Assembly (NCBI RefSeq): GCF_017908595.1
Contig: NZ_JAGKTL010000004.1
Span: 248,001-312,000, forward strand
Direction: 5' to 3'
Source: Rhodothermus bifroesti
GTDB taxonomy: Bacteria > Bacteroidota > Rhodothermia > Rhodothermales > Rhodothermaceae
DNA: 64,000 nucleotides
Shown here: one piece after another, positions 45,811 to 54,626 of the stretch
Numbering within the stretch: the stretch's first letter is position 1
How the letters are laid out: each line of letters begins with the position of its first letter
Position numbers and translations under genes: made by a program
Notes under the pieces: generated by a model
Databases searched by the model: none
What the model was told of the DNA's origin: nothing
What the model saw: the letters and a program-made list of their open reading frames with translations, nothing else

Positions 45811-46466
45811 GCTTTTCGGCTTAATTGGTCGGCCAAGCGGGTTGGCTCTGGAAGCCTAAAGCGTGTGGTGCAACGCAGCGTCAGGGCTATGGCATCCTCA
45901 AGCGTAATGCGATGCCCAGCACTCACATAAACGGGCCTAACGCCGGCACGCGTACGCACAACAGCCCCAATCACTTCACCATGATCGTAGAGTGGCGTCC
46001 AGCTGCCTTTTTCCAAAGCCGGTTCTTCATGGTGCCCTATGAGGCGCGATTTTGCCACACCCAAAGCTGGGTGGTCAAGTAAGACGCCCAGATGCGTAGC
46101 CAGCCCACAGCGCCGAGGGTGCGCTATGCCTTGGGCATCAACCATAAGCACGTCGGGTGTACCCTTAAGGCGCTCCAGCACAGCGAGCAGCAGCGGCACC
46201 TCGCGAAAGCTGAGTAGTCCTGGAATGTAAGGAAAGGCTACTGGCCCCTCAAAAAAGGCGGTTTCAACAACGCATTGTGCAGTAAGGTGCCACACAACAG
46301 CCGCGGCCCGCCCTTTTCCTGCGCGAACGCTGACGTCCAAACCCGCCACCGTTTTGACAGCGCTCAGTGGCGTTAGCTGTACCCGTTGCGCAAGCCAACA
46401 CTGCAGCGCCTGCGCTTCAGGCGGCGTTAAATCCCAAGTATGCGTTAAACGCGCTCGAAGGCCCAC
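45807..46466 (-). CDS. nfi: Endonuclease V (deoxyinosine endonuclease)
   Basis: Cuts the second phosphodiester bond 3' of deoxyinosine and similar lesions. 219 aa from a GTG start. Catalytic motifs: VAGLDVSVR (first Asp), PYIPGLLSFREVPLLLAVLE (the family PYvPGlLsFRE signature), MVDAQGIAHPRRCGLATHLG (second Asp; DAQG in place of the usual DGxG) and GVAKSRLIG. It is read toward the TonB receptor gene, with its start near tRNA-Val. Confidence 0.92.
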   Translation of the reverse strand: MGLRARLTHTWDLTPPEAQALQCWLAQRVQLTPLSAVKTVAGLDVSVRAGKGRAAAVVWHLTAQCVVETAFFEGPVAFPYIPGLLSFREVPLLLAVLERLKGTPDVLMVDAQGIAHPRRCGLATHLGVLLDHPALGVAKSRLIGHHEEPALEKGSWTPLYDHGEVIGAVVRTRAGVRPVYVSAGHRITLEDAIALTLRCTTRFRLPEPTRLADQLSRKA

Positions 46467-46566
46467 GGTGTGTATTTAGGCTTTGCGTGAACGCACACGC
46501 TTGGGGAACTTGTACTAGGGAAGCGGCTTGAAATGTCCGCGTTCGAAAAGATATATTTCACCCCGC

Positions 46567-46640
46567 GGGTCCTTAGCTCAGTTGGTTAGAGCGCCACGTT
46601 GACATCGTGGAGGTCAGTGGTTCGAATCCACTAGGACCCA
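46567..46640 (+). tRNA. tRNA-Val (GAC)
   Basis: 74-nt cloverleaf: acceptor GGGTCCT/AGGACCC, D arm GCTC/GAGC, anticodon stem CCACG/CGTGG with loop TTGACAT (anticodon GAC), T arm CAGTGG-TTCGAAT-CCACT. All stems pair. CCA is not encoded. Only 5 nt separate it from the end of the DUF5916-type gene on the other strand. Confidence 0.95.
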
Positions 46641-46645
46641 CCCTT

Positions 46646-49138
46646 TCAGGCATTCCAGGTATACGTCCATTTGACCAGCAGCACGCTAGTGGGCGAGCGG
46701 TGCAGCGTACGCCAGGCAAAGTGCCATAGGTTACCCGTACCCATTGCTTCCCAGAGCTGCTGTCCCCACGTCCAAACAACAAACAGGGTTGATCCGGGCC
46801 GGTATTCGTAGCGCAAAATGAGGTTGGCGTTTACCGTAGCTCGCCGGAAATCGGGATCCCCATAGCGCTCCCGGTCATAGGGCACGGGTAAAGGCTCCAG
46901 GCGTCCTGAGGAGCTGAGCTGTTGAAAATTCCGGTAGTGACCGCGTGCCCCAAACCACTGCAAATAGCCCTGGAGTGTGAGATTGCGCGTAAAGGTGTGT
47001 GCACCGCGTAGCGTAAAGCTGAAACGGTCAACATCACGCTGGCCAAAAACGCTGGTTGTCAGATGGGGTGCTTCGAGCCCTTCGACATTCTGCGCCCAGG
47101 CAACCTCACGACGCCGAAAGCTGAAGCCTGGATTGAGATAGATGTCGGTGCGCTCACTGACGCGAAGGATAACACCAATCCCCCCATTCCAAGCGCGCCC
47201 GCCAAGGCGATCTGCCTGGTAGCTGCCATTCAGAGACAACACCACGGGCTGGCGCTCGTCTGTTCTGATACCAGCCCAGACATTCCAGCGCTGAGGGCTT
47301 CGAAATAGCCCTGCACCCCGAGATTCATAGGGATCCCAGCCTTCGGATTCCACATTGAGTCCTAGGTTGGTGCGCCAGAAATTACGCCATTGCACATTTA
47401 TGTTTGGGCTTATCCCCCAGCGTAGATATAGCCAAGGATCGAGCCGGTAGATCCACCAGTAGTTTTGGTTCAAGCGCACCTGCAGGAACGGTCCCCAGGG
47501 TTGCAGCTGGCGAAGCTGCAGCCACGCATACATGGCTGTAAAATTGGTCATTGTGTGAAAGCCTACATCGTTCGGGTCATAGTCTGCTGTAGCCATATTG
47601 GCTCCTATCACGCCCACAACATGTGGATGTCGGAATGACCCTAAGCGTGCCTGCGCTTGATAGCCAACCTGCGTGGGCCCTTCTAGCCGTACTCTTCGGC
47701 TGAAAGAAACCAACCCTTCGGTAGCTAAGCCATAGTCCCAGGGATTCCAACGCCAGTCGAGGCCCCCCGTGTAGGCCTGCTGCACTGGACCTGCTTCACG
47801 CCAGGTTGCAGTGCCAAGGAGTCCAACATAAGAGGCTGGAGCCGCCAGTTCACGTTGCAGCCGACCTACGGTATAGTTGGTCAGCGGTTCGGTCCGCATA
47901 CGCTGGCGCACGCCGTTAACGTGCTCCCACGTGGAATACGTGCGCTGCGTAAGGGCGTCGAGCATGCCAAACGCCCAGCCGCCTGCGGTCTTACCGCTGA
48001 GCTTTGCCGCTGCGAGTATAGGCACTGCTACTGGATTATCCACAAGGCGCCAGTGATCCAACGCACCCGTATCCGGCTGGCTATCATAGCCTTGCGGCTG
48101 TCTACCGATCCGGCGTGAATAGAACAGGTACGTCTGTAAAGCCTCATCTCCCCCTGCCCCTACGGTCTGGAAAATAGCAGTACCTTCGAGAAAAAAAGGT
48201 CTTTTTTCAGGATAAAACGTTTCAAAGGCGGTCAAATTCAGCACGACCTCGTCGAGCTCTACCTGCCCAAAATCTGGATTGATCGTCACGTTTACCACGG
48301 TGCTGCTCGAAAGGCCGTACTGCAAGTCTCCGCCCAGACGCAACGTAGGCGATAGCGGGTGCAGGTAGCGCGGCTCAAGATGGGTACTCCACCGCGTGAC
48401 ACCTGTAACCGCATAAGGGATCAGCTGAAACATACGAGGAGGGTGGATGCCTTCTAAACCCTCGAGGGTGCCAAATCGTGAGACAAACCCTCCCGAGGCT
48501 TTAGGTATATAGGCCCAAAAAACCTGTTCATTTTTACGGCCAATGATGCGGCCAAAGTTAATCCCCCAGCGCAGGGTGTCGCTGCGGCTAAAGCGCAGGG
48601 TTGAAAACGGAATGCGAAACTCAGCACTCCAGCCATCAGGGCGCATTGCCGCATGAGCTTCCCATAACGCATCCCAGTTAAAATCTTCTGGGGCATTACC
48701 ATCGTTAGCGATCAGAAAATCGGCTTTAGTCCCGGCCGCATTTACCAGAAATGCAAAAGCTGTTTTGCGATCGTGGTAGCTGTCGATAAACACACCTGCC
48801 CAGTCGGCCGGCACCATACGGTCACGTCGGGCCAAGCGATGCACAATCTGTGCGGGATCACGATCGAAGCATACAAATGCAATATAGAGCGCATGGTCGT
48901 CATAGAGCACGCGTACCTCGGTACGCTCGGTTGCAGGCTGGCCGTCGTGTGGTTCACGTTGCCAGAAGTCCGCAGCTACGGGCGCGCGTTGCCAGATGGA
49001 CTCTTCAACCCGTCCGTCTAAGTCCAGCGTTTCGGTTAGTCGCACTGCTTGAAGGGTAGGCGGTACTTGGGGCTGCGCTACAGCTGCTGCAGTACCAATA
49101 ATCCAAAGACTAGCCCAAAGGATACACAGGTTTTTCAT
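46646..49138 (-). CDS. CBM9/DUF5916-type outer-membrane protein
   Basis: 830 aa from the ATG at 49138 (a GTG two codons upstream is less likely). Signal peptide, then a CBM9-like N-terminal domain (LDLDGRVEESIWQRAPVAAD, VLYDDHALYIAFVCFD and WSAEFRIPFSTLRF), then a large beta-rich DUF5916 part with NPDFGQVELDEVVLNLTAFE and FYPEKRPFFLEG, the family signature, and a C-terminal barrel. Such proteins are common in Bacteroidota; the ligand is unknown. Gene runs divergently from the peptidase C26 gene; the 245-nt gap 49139-49383 between them shows no clear element. Confidence 0.88.
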   Translation of the reverse strand: MKNLCILWASLWIIGTAAAVAQPQVPPTLQAVRLTETLDLDGRVEESIWQRAPVAADFWQREPHDGQPATERTEVRVLYDDHALYIAFVCFDRDPAQIVHRLARRDRMVPADWAGVFIDSYHDRKTAFAFLVNAAGTKADFLIANDGNAPEDFNWDALWEAHAAMRPDGWSAEFRIPFSTLRFSRSDTLRWGINFGRIIGRKNEQVFWAYIPKASGGFVSRFGTLEGLEGIHPPRMFQLIPYAVTGVTRWSTHLEPRYLHPLSPTLRLGGDLQYGLSSSTVVNVTINPDFGQVELDEVVLNLTAFETFYPEKRPFFLEGTAIFQTVGAGGDEALQTYLFYSRRIGRQPQGYDSQPDTGALDHWRLVDNPVAVPILAAAKLSGKTAGGWAFGMLDALTQRTYSTWEHVNGVRQRMRTEPLTNYTVGRLQRELAAPASYVGLLGTATWREAGPVQQAYTGGLDWRWNPWDYGLATEGLVSFSRRVRLEGPTQVGYQAQARLGSFRHPHVVGVIGANMATADYDPNDVGFHTMTNFTAMYAWLQLRQLQPWGPFLQVRLNQNYWWIYRLDPWLYLRWGISPNINVQWRNFWRTNLGLNVESEGWDPYESRGAGLFRSPQRWNVWAGIRTDERQPVVLSLNGSYQADRLGGRAWNGGIGVILRVSERTDIYLNPGFSFRRREVAWAQNVEGLEAPHLTTSVFGQRDVDRFSFTLRGAHTFTRNLTLQGYLQWFGARGHYRNFQQLSSSGRLEPLPVPYDRERYGDPDFRRATVNANLILRYEYRPGSTLFVVWTWGQQLWEAMGTGNLWHFAWRTLHRSPTSVLLVKWTYTWNA

Positions 49139-49383
49139 ACGCACAGGTAGGTTAAGGAGGGCAAGCGTCGAGACCGCTTCTCAATTCAGGTAGGCCGGCA
49201 TGCGTCTACGCAATACCCAAAAGCAGGTTACAGTCCGATTCTAGGTGTGGCAAAAAAGAAAGCGGTCCCACCATCAAACGCGTATACAAAGCCTCAGCTT
49301 TTATTCGAAACAATCGATCTGCTTTTGAAGCAACCTCTGAGGGTCGCTGTGCATTACAAGGCAAGTCTGACGTACGTCTTGGT

Positions 49384-50103
49384 ATGAAGCCTCGCATTTT
49401 TGTCCCCATTGCACTCACCGAGGAAAAGCTGCATTTTCGCTTGCGGCGTGCTTATCTCGACTGCATTATTGCGGCTGGAGGTCTGCCCGTAGTTGTACCG
49501 GTAACGTTATCGCTGGAAGACCTGCGCACACTATTCGAGCAGGTTGATGGTGTGCTTTTAACAGGAGGGGCCGACGTTGATCCTGTCCATTATGGGCAGG
49601 TGCCACACCCGGCTACCTATGGCATTGACCCGGATCGGGATCGCACTGAGCTGGCACTGGTTCGCTGGGCCGTTACAGCAGACAAACCACTGCTGGGGCT
49701 TTGCCGAGGCTTGCAAGTGCTTAACGTGGCTCTTGGGGGTACGCTGATCCAGGACATTCCTTCGCAATGTCCCCATGCGCTTCCGCACGATGGCGAAGCC
49801 CTTGGCCAGCCGCGTACGGCGCTGCTACACGAAGTCACCGTCCAACCCAACTCACGCCTTGCCGCACTGCTTAAGCAGCAGCGCCTAGCGGTCAACAGCC
49901 TGCACCACCAGGCCATCGATCAGTTGGCTCCCACACTGGTTGCTACGGCCCATGCCGACGATGGCCTCATCGAAGCCGTGGAGGTGCCCACCTGCCGCTT
50001 TGTGCTGGGCGTTCAGTGGCATCCCGAGGAATTGGCACCAACTCGGCCCGATATGCACCAGCTTTTTGCCGCTTTTGTGGAAGCCTGCCGTTTAGGCCTC
50101 TAA
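49384..50103 (+). CDS. Peptidase C26 / gamma-glutamyl hydrolase (PuuD-like)
   Basis: 239-aa class I glutamine-amidotransferase-fold hydrolase. The GGADVDPVHYG and RDRTELALVRWAV segments, the nucleophile in LGLCRGLQVLNVALGG and the His-Glu pair in GVQWHPEE make the catalytic triad complete. PuuD-like enzymes cleave gamma-glutamyl-GABA or similar compounds; the true substrate cannot be told. No polyamine genes are nearby. It lies 77 nt before thrS, possibly on a separate transcript. Confidence 0.88.
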   Translation: MKPRIFVPIALTEEKLHFRLRRAYLDCIIAAGGLPVVVPVTLSLEDLRTLFEQVDGVLLTGGADVDPVHYGQVPHPATYGIDPDRDRTELALVRWAVTADKPLLGLCRGLQVLNVALGGTLIQDIPSQCPHALPHDGEALGQPRTALLHEVTVQPNSRLAALLKQQRLAVNSLHHQAIDQLAPTLVATAHADDGLIEAVEVPTCRFVLGVQWHPEELAPTRPDMHQLFAAFVEACRLGL

Positions 50104-50180
50104 GGCCGCAGCCCGTTTTGGGAGCATCGTCCTGCGATTACGGGTAGAAAGGCCAACACAAACCGAGGTGTCATAGGACA

Positions 50181-52178
50181 ATGGCAGATCCGCTGCAAAC
50201 GGTTACAGAGAAAGAGGTCATCCGCCTTACACTACCCGACGGATCGGTGCAGGTTTTTCGCCGGGGGATTACAGGCCGAGAGCTGGCCGAACGCCTTTCT
50301 CCTCGCCTGGCCCGCGAAGCGTTGGCCATCGAGGTTAATGGCGAGGTGCGCGATCTAAGCCGTCCCATTGAAGAAGATGCCCGCATACGCCTGTTAACTT
50401 GGGAAAACCCTGAAGGCAAAGCTGTCTACTGGCATTCAACGGCCCACTTGATGGCCGAAGCGCTCGAAGCCCTTTATCCCGGTGTCAAGTTTGGTATTGG
50501 ACCGCCCATTGAGCAAGGGTTTTACTACGATGTCGATTTGGGCGAGCGCAAGCTTTCCGCCGAAGATCTTGAGCGTATCGAAGAAAAAATGCGAGAGCTA
50601 GCGCAGCGCGATGTACCTTATGAGCGCATTCCGGTGTCCAAGGAGGAGGCGCTAGCATACTTCAAGCAAAAGGGCGATCCTTATAAAGTCGAGCTGATTG
50701 AGGAGCTTGAAGACGGAACGATAACCTTTTACCGTCAGGGGAATTTTACGGATTTGTGTCGCGGCCCTCACCTGCCCTCAACGGGTTACATCAAGCACTT
50801 TAAGTTGTTGAACGTAGCTGGGGCTTACTGGCGCGGTGACGAGCATCGGCCGCAGCTCACGCGTATTTATGGGATCAGTTTCCCCAAAAAGCAGGAACTG
50901 GAGCGCTATTTGCATCAGCTCGAAGAAGCCCGCAAACGCGACCATCGCAAGCTGGGACGGGAGCTGGAGCTGTTCACGTTTAGTCCAAAGGTAGGGCCTG
51001 GTTTGCCGCTTTGGCTACCGCGCGGTGCCACACTTCGGGAGACGCTTATTGGCTTTTTGCGGGAGGAGCAAATTCGGCGTGGCTACTTGCCTGTTGCCAC
51101 CCCCCACATCGGTCGTCTGGAGCTCTACAAAACAAGCGGGCACTATCCGTATTACAAAGATAGCCAGTTTCCCCCCATGCTCGAAGATCCGGAGACAGGC
51201 GAAGGCTACTTGCTGAAACCGATGAACTGCCCACACCACATTATGATCTATGCCGACCGGCCCCGCTCCTATCGCGAGCTGCCTATCCGATTGGCCGAGT
51301 TTGGGCAGGTTTATCGGTATGAGCAAACCGGTGAACTCAGCGGCTTAACCCGCGTGCGGGGCTTTACGATCGATGACGCGCACATCTTCTGCCGTCCTGA
51401 TCAAGTCAAAGAAGAGTTCAAAAACGTCATCGATCTGACGCTTTACGTCTTTCGGGCGCTTGGCTTTGAGGAATTTGAAGCGCAAATTTCGCTGCGCGAT
51501 CCCAATAACCGGGAAAAGTACGTAGGCGACGATGTGCTCTGGGCACAGGCCGAGCAAGCCATTCGTGAAGCAGCGGCAGAAATGGGCCTCGAGGCCACCG
51601 AAGAGCTAGGCGAGGCCGCGTTCTACGGCCCCAAGCTCGACTTCATGGTGCGCGATGCGCTAGGCCGCCGCTGGCAGCTGGGAACCGTACAGCTTGATTA
51701 TATCCTGCCAGAGCGCTTCGATTTGTACTACATCGGCGCCGATAACCAAAAACATCGGCCTGTCATGATTCACCGCGCGCCTTTTGGCTCGCTGGAGCGC
51801 TTTATTGGGGTACTCATCGAACACTGCGCAGGCAACTTTCCCCTTTGGCTGGCGCCTGTTCAGATTGCCGTGTTACCCCTAAGCGATGAGCTGAACGCCT
51901 ATGCGGCATCGGTGGGTCGCCAGCTTCAGGAAGCGGGCTTTCGGGTTGAAGTTGATACGCGCAGCGAAACCATCGGCTACAAGATTCGTCAAGCAGAAAC
52001 CCAAAAAATTCCGTACATGCTCGTTGTAGGTCGCCGCGAGCGTGAACAAGGCACAGTAGCTGTACGCAAGCATGGTGCTGGTGACCAAGGAAGCTGCTCC
52101 CTGAGTGACTTCATCGCCCAATTGCGCGCCGAGATCGAAGCAACGATGCACCGCACTGCAGCTTCCACCACAATCTAA
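50181..52178 (+). CDS. thrS: Threonyl-tRNA synthetase
   Basis: 665 aa, full bacterial ThrRS: N-terminal TGS domain (LPDGSVQVFRRGITGRELAE), the SAD editing domain (YWHSTAHLMAEALEALYPGV, with downstream FTDLCRGPHLPSTG), the class II core with LKPMNCPHHIMIYADRPRSY and VQLDYILPERFDLYY, and the anticodon-binding domain at the C-terminus. It heads the classic thrS-infC-rpmI-rplT-pheS-pheT order. The 77-nt leader has a possible stem (CCCGT with ACGGG) but no clear terminator or anticodon mimic. Confidence 0.97.
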   Translation: MADPLQTVTEKEVIRLTLPDGSVQVFRRGITGRELAERLSPRLAREALAIEVNGEVRDLSRPIEEDARIRLLTWENPEGKAVYWHSTAHLMAEALEALYPGVKFGIGPPIEQGFYYDVDLGERKLSAEDLERIEEKMRELAQRDVPYERIPVSKEEALAYFKQKGDPYKVELIEELEDGTITFYRQGNFTDLCRGPHLPSTGYIKHFKLLNVAGAYWRGDEHRPQLTRIYGISFPKKQELERYLHQLEEARKRDHRKLGRELELFTFSPKVGPGLPLWLPRGATLRETLIGFLREEQIRRGYLPVATPHIGRLELYKTSGHYPYYKDSQFPPMLEDPETGEGYLLKPMNCPHHIMIYADRPRSYRELPIRLAEFGQVYRYEQTGELSGLTRVRGFTIDDAHIFCRPDQVKEEFKNVIDLTLYVFRALGFEEFEAQISLRDPNNREKYVGDDVLWAQAEQAIREAAAEMGLEATEELGEAAFYGPKLDFMVRDALGRRWQLGTVQLDYILPERFDLYYIGADNQKHRPVMIHRAPFGSLERFIGVLIEHCAGNFPLWLAPVQIAVLPLSDELNAYAASVGRQLQEAGFRVEVDTRSETIGYKIRQAETQKIPYMLVVGRREREQGTVAVRKHGAGDQGSCSLSDFIAQLRAEIEATMHRTAASTTI

Positions 52179-52262
52179 GATCTAATGCGGAACTCAAAGG
52201 CGCCATTGGCGTGAGTGAGCCCCAAGTAAGCTGAACCTGTAAACCTAAACCCGAAACGAGCT

Positions 52263-52781
52263 ATCGTTAAGCCAGACAAATTCCGGGTCAACGAAGAAAT
52301 CCGCGCGCCCCGTGTACGTGTCGTTGACCCCGAGGGTCAGCATGGGATTTATGACCTCAAAACCGCTCTCGAAATGGCGCGCCAACGAGGGCTAGACCTA
52401 GTAGAAATTGCCCCGCACGCCGACCCTCCGGTATGTAAGATTGTAGACTACGGGAAATTCCGCTACGAGCAGCAAAAAAAGGAAAAAGAGGCGCGCCGTA
52501 AGCAGCAAGCGCAGCAAATTAAGGAGATTCGGTTCCGGCCGCACACCGATACCCACGATTTTGAGTTTAAGGCCAAACACGCCCGTCAGTTTCTGGAGGA
52601 CGGCAACAAGGTCAAGGCGTGGGTGCAGTTTCGCGGCCGTGACATCATTTACCAAGAAGCGGGCCTCGAGGTGCTGCAGCGGCTTATCAATGCGCTGCAG
52701 GATGTTGCTAAAGTCGACCAACCACCGCACATGGAAGGGCGTCGAATGACCTTGATCTTAGCGCCAGCGAAGAAAAAGTAA
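52263..52781 (+). CDS. infC: Translation initiation factor IF-3, predicted AUC start
   Basis: IF-3 keeps the 30S subunit free and checks start codons. The frame from 52263 gives 172 aa beginning KPDKFRVNEEIRAPRVRVVD after the first two codons, the normal IF-3 N-terminus, then DLVEIAPHADPPVCKIVDYG and KEIRFRPHTDTHDFEFKAKH. Between the in-frame stop at 52227-52229 and the internal ATG at 52374 there is no ATG, GTG or TTG. Starting at 52374 would delete about 37 residues of the N-terminal domain. The ATC at 52263 is therefore the likely start, matching the AUU-type starts by which infC autoregulates in other bacteria. No strong Shine-Dalgarno is seen. Confidence 0.9.
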   Translation: MVKPDKFRVNEEIRAPRVRVVDPEGQHGIYDLKTALEMARQRGLDLVEIAPHADPPVCKIVDYGKFRYEQQKKEKEARRKQQAQQIKEIRFRPHTDTHDFEFKAKHARQFLEDGNKVKAWVQFRGRDIIYQEAGLEVLQRLINALQDVAKVDQPPHMEGRRMTLILAPAKKK

Positions 52782-52787
52782 TCAGCC

Positions 52788-52862
52788 ATGCGAAATTTCT
52801 GCGACTTTCGCAAACGCTACCGTATCCAAATTGCTCGTAAAACCCGTACATGCGTATCATAA
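52788..52862 (+). other. Short basic ORF and hairpin in the infC-rpmI gap
   Basis: The 110-nt gap between infC and rpmI holds an open frame of 24 codons (MRNFCDFRKRYRIQIARKTR then TCVS) starting 6 nt after the infC stop, without a Shine-Dalgarno. The same bases form a hairpin, TGCGAAA (52789-52795) with TTTCGCA (52806-52812), loop 10 nt. Ribosomal protein L20 represses its operon through such leaders in other bacteria, so the RNA structure may matter more than the peptide. Either could be chance. Confidence 0.25.
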
Positions 52863-52891
52863 GCACCCCTTTTGGCAGATAGAAATAAGCC

Positions 52892-53098
52892 ATGCCGAAG
52901 CTCAAAACAAATAGTGGGGCCAAGAAACGCTTTAAGGTGACCGCTACAGGGAAGATTAAGCGGCAACGAGCGTTTCACAATCACCTACTGACCAAGAAGT
53001 CTTCTAAGCGCAAGCGCCGCCTGCGCCAAAGTGCCTTGGTTGATACCACCGATGTGGGTCGCATTCGGCGCCTACTGTGCATTGGAGTGAAAGGATAA
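52892..53098 (+). CDS. rpmI: 50S ribosomal protein L35
   Basis: 68-aa basic L35. [20 protein letters not shown] with [17 protein letters not shown] is the standard sequence pattern. Contains one internal Cys near the C-terminus. 18 nt before rplT in the conserved infC-rpmI-rplT order. Confidence 0.97.
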   Translation: MPKLKTNSGAKKRFKVTATGKIKRQRAFHNHLLTKKSSKRKRRLRQSALVDTTDVGRIRRLLCIGVKG

Positions 53099-53116
53099 CA
53101 CTTTTGGGGAAAGACT

Positions 53117-53467
53117 ATGCCACGGGCTACCAATAAAGTTGCTGCACGCCGGCGGCGGAAGAAAATTTTGAACATGGCAAAGGGTTACTGGGGCCGGCGT
53201 AGCAAGATTTACACGATTGCCAAGCATGCCGTTCATAAGGCGCTGCAATACGCCTACCGGGATCGACGGCAACGCAAGCGGCAATTCCGGCGGCTCTGGA
53301 TTATCCGTATTAACGCAGCAGCCCGCCTCAACGGCTCGACCTACTCTCGCTTTATGGGTGCAGTGCGCAAAGCGGATGTTCAGCTCAACCGCAAAGCGCT
53401 GGCCGACTTGGCCGTGCATGATCCCAACGCGTTTGCCCAAATCGTCCGGGTCGTTACGGCTGCATGA
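53117..53467 (+). CDS. rplT: 50S ribosomal protein L20
   Basis: 116-aa L20, needed for early 50S assembly and in many bacteria the autorepressor of this operon. [40 protein letters not shown] and the globular end with [19 protein letters not shown] are all typical. Its TGA stop shares ATGA with the Phe-containing leader ORF, which couples that leader to ribosomes coming off rplT. Confidence 0.98.
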   Translation: MPRATNKVAARRRRKKILNMAKGYWGRRSKIYTIAKHAVHKALQYAYRDRRQRKRQFRRLWIIRINAAARLNGSTYSRFMGAVRKADVQLNRKALADLAVHDPNAFAQIVRVVTAA

Positions 53468-53517
53468 AGCCGCAAACCTCCATCCGATTTTTTACCGCCT
53501 GCGCCGCTAGCCTGTAA
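53464..53517 (+). CDS. pheST leader peptide with tandem Phe codons
   Basis: 17-codon [20 protein letters not shown] followed by TAA. It overlaps the rplT stop as ATGA and therefore needs no Shine-Dalgarno of its own. Two adjacent TTT codons (53488-53493) would stall a ribosome when charged tRNA-Phe is scarce. The E. coli pheST leader peptide likewise has an Arg followed by a Phe run. The stop codon lies just before the alternative hairpins of the attenuator. Too short for any usual gene caller. Assigned from position, codons and the RNA structure that follows. Confidence 0.7.
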   Translation: MKPQTSIRFFTACAASL

Positions 53518-53577
53518 GCAGGGCGCTGCGCGGAAAATTGTCCACAGCCCGCCCCTGCTACAGGCCGGCGGGCTTTT
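53501..53577 (+). promoter_or_regulatory. pheST transcription attenuator
   Basis: Four segments give mutually exclusive pairings. 1:2 pairs GCGC (53501-53504) with GCGC (53523-53526) plus CCTG (53511-53514) with CAGG (53519-53522). 2:3, the antiterminator, pairs GCAGGG (53518-53523) with CCCTGC (53553-53558), extendable by two pairs past a bulge. 3:4 is the terminator: AGCCCGCC (53546-53553) with GGCGGGCT (53567-53574), inner CCTG/CAGG, then TTTT. A ribosome stalled at the Phe codons would cover the 5' part of segment 1 and favour 2:3, allowing read-through into pheS. Confidence 0.7.
53546..53577 (+). terminator. Rho-independent terminator arm of the pheST attenuator
   Basis: 8-bp GC-rich stem plus 4-bp inner stem with a CTA tip, followed by TTTTGTATTT. 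It ends 17 nt before the pheS ATG. Without attenuation it would simply end the thrS-rplT transcript. Confidence 0.75.
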
Positions 53578-53594
53578 GTATTTCCTATGAGGCT

Positions 53595-54620
53595 ATGGCA
53601 ACAGTTTCGCTGCACGAAGCCCTTGAAGCCCTGCGTCAGGAAATCACACAAACGCCTATCGACTCCGAAGCAGCTGCTGAGGCGTTTCGCATTCGCTTTT
53701 TAGGACAGCGTAGCGGGCAGCTCACGCATCTTTTTAAGCGCCTACGTGAGCTTCCGCCCGAGGAGCGCCCACTACTGGGTGGGCAGCTCAATGCGCTCAA
53801 ACGCCTGGCCGAGCAGCGTCTGGAGGAAGCCCGCCTGCGCCTACGCCCAACCCCGACGGGGAGTGCTGAAATCCCCGATTTGACCCTACCGGGTCGTCGC
53901 ATGTTCACTGGGTCGCTTCATCCACTGACGCAAACGCTCGAAGCCATCGTGCGCGTCTTCGAACAGCTCGGCTTTGCTGTAGTCGAAGGCCCCGAAATCG
54001 AAGACGACTGGCATAATTTCTCAGCGCTCAATTTTCCACCCGACCATCCGGCTCGGGATATGCAGGACACTTTCTTCCTGCATCAGGGTGCCAGCTACGC
54101 GGAAGCTGTTGTGCTGCGCACGCACACCTCACCAGTGCAGATCCGCGTCATGGAACGTATGCAACCGCCTATTCGCATCATTGCCCCGGGCCGCGTCTAT
54201 CGCAACGAAGCCGTCTCCTACAAATCGTTTTGCCTGTTCCACCAGGTCGAGGGCCTCTACGTCGACCAAAACGTCTCTATGGGCGACCTCAAGCAAACGC
54301 TGCACTTGTTTGCCCAAGCGCTTTTTGGAAAAGATGTGCGCATGCGCTTTCGTCCCAGCTATTTTCCCTTCACCGAACCCAGCGCCGAAGTAGACATCTG
54401 GTGGCCACTGCCCGACCATCCTGAAGGCGGACGCTGGATGGAGATTCTTGGCTGCGGTATGGTGCACCCTAACGTATTTCGCGCTGTAGGGATCGACCCC
54501 GAACGCTACACGGGCTATGCGTTTGGAATGGGCGTCGAACGCATCGCTATGCTTCGCTATGGTATCGACGACATTCGTTTATTTTACGAAAACGACGTGC
54601 GTTTTCTGGAGCAGTTTTAA
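53595..54620 (+). CDS. pheS: Phenylalanyl-tRNA synthetase alpha subunit
   Basis: Catalytic subunit of the alpha2-beta2 PheRS. 341 aa from the ATG at 53595; the longer frame from 53538 would run through the terminator and is rejected. N-terminal coiled coil with [20 protein letters not shown], class II motif region [42 protein letters not shown] and motif 3 at [18 protein letters not shown]. pheT follows after 6 nt. Confidence 0.97.
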   Translation: MATVSLHEALEALRQEITQTPIDSEAAAEAFRIRFLGQRSGQLTHLFKRLRELPPEERPLLGGQLNALKRLAEQRLEEARLRLRPTPTGSAEIPDLTLPGRRMFTGSLHPLTQTLEAIVRVFEQLGFAVVEGPEIEDDWHNFSALNFPPDHPARDMQDTFFLHQGASYAEAVVLRTHTSPVQIRVMERMQPPIRIIAPGRVYRNEAVSYKSFCLFHQVEGLYVDQNVSMGDLKQTLHLFAQALFGKDVRMRFRPSYFPFTEPSAEVDIWWPLPDHPEGGRWMEILGCGMVHPNVFRAVGIDPERYTGYAFGMGVERIAMLRYGIDDIRLFYENDVRFLEQF

Positions 54621-54626
54621 CGCACC

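Noticed and set aside
50104-50180. T-box or attenuator before thrS.
   Set aside because: Only 77 nt, no terminator, no Thr-rich leader ORF.
52374-52781. infC starting at the internal ATG.
   Set aside because: It removes most of the first part of the IF-3 N-terminal domain, which is plainly encoded upstream.
53538-53594. Upstream extension of pheS.
   Set aside because: It reads through the terminator hairpin and lacks homology-like sequence.
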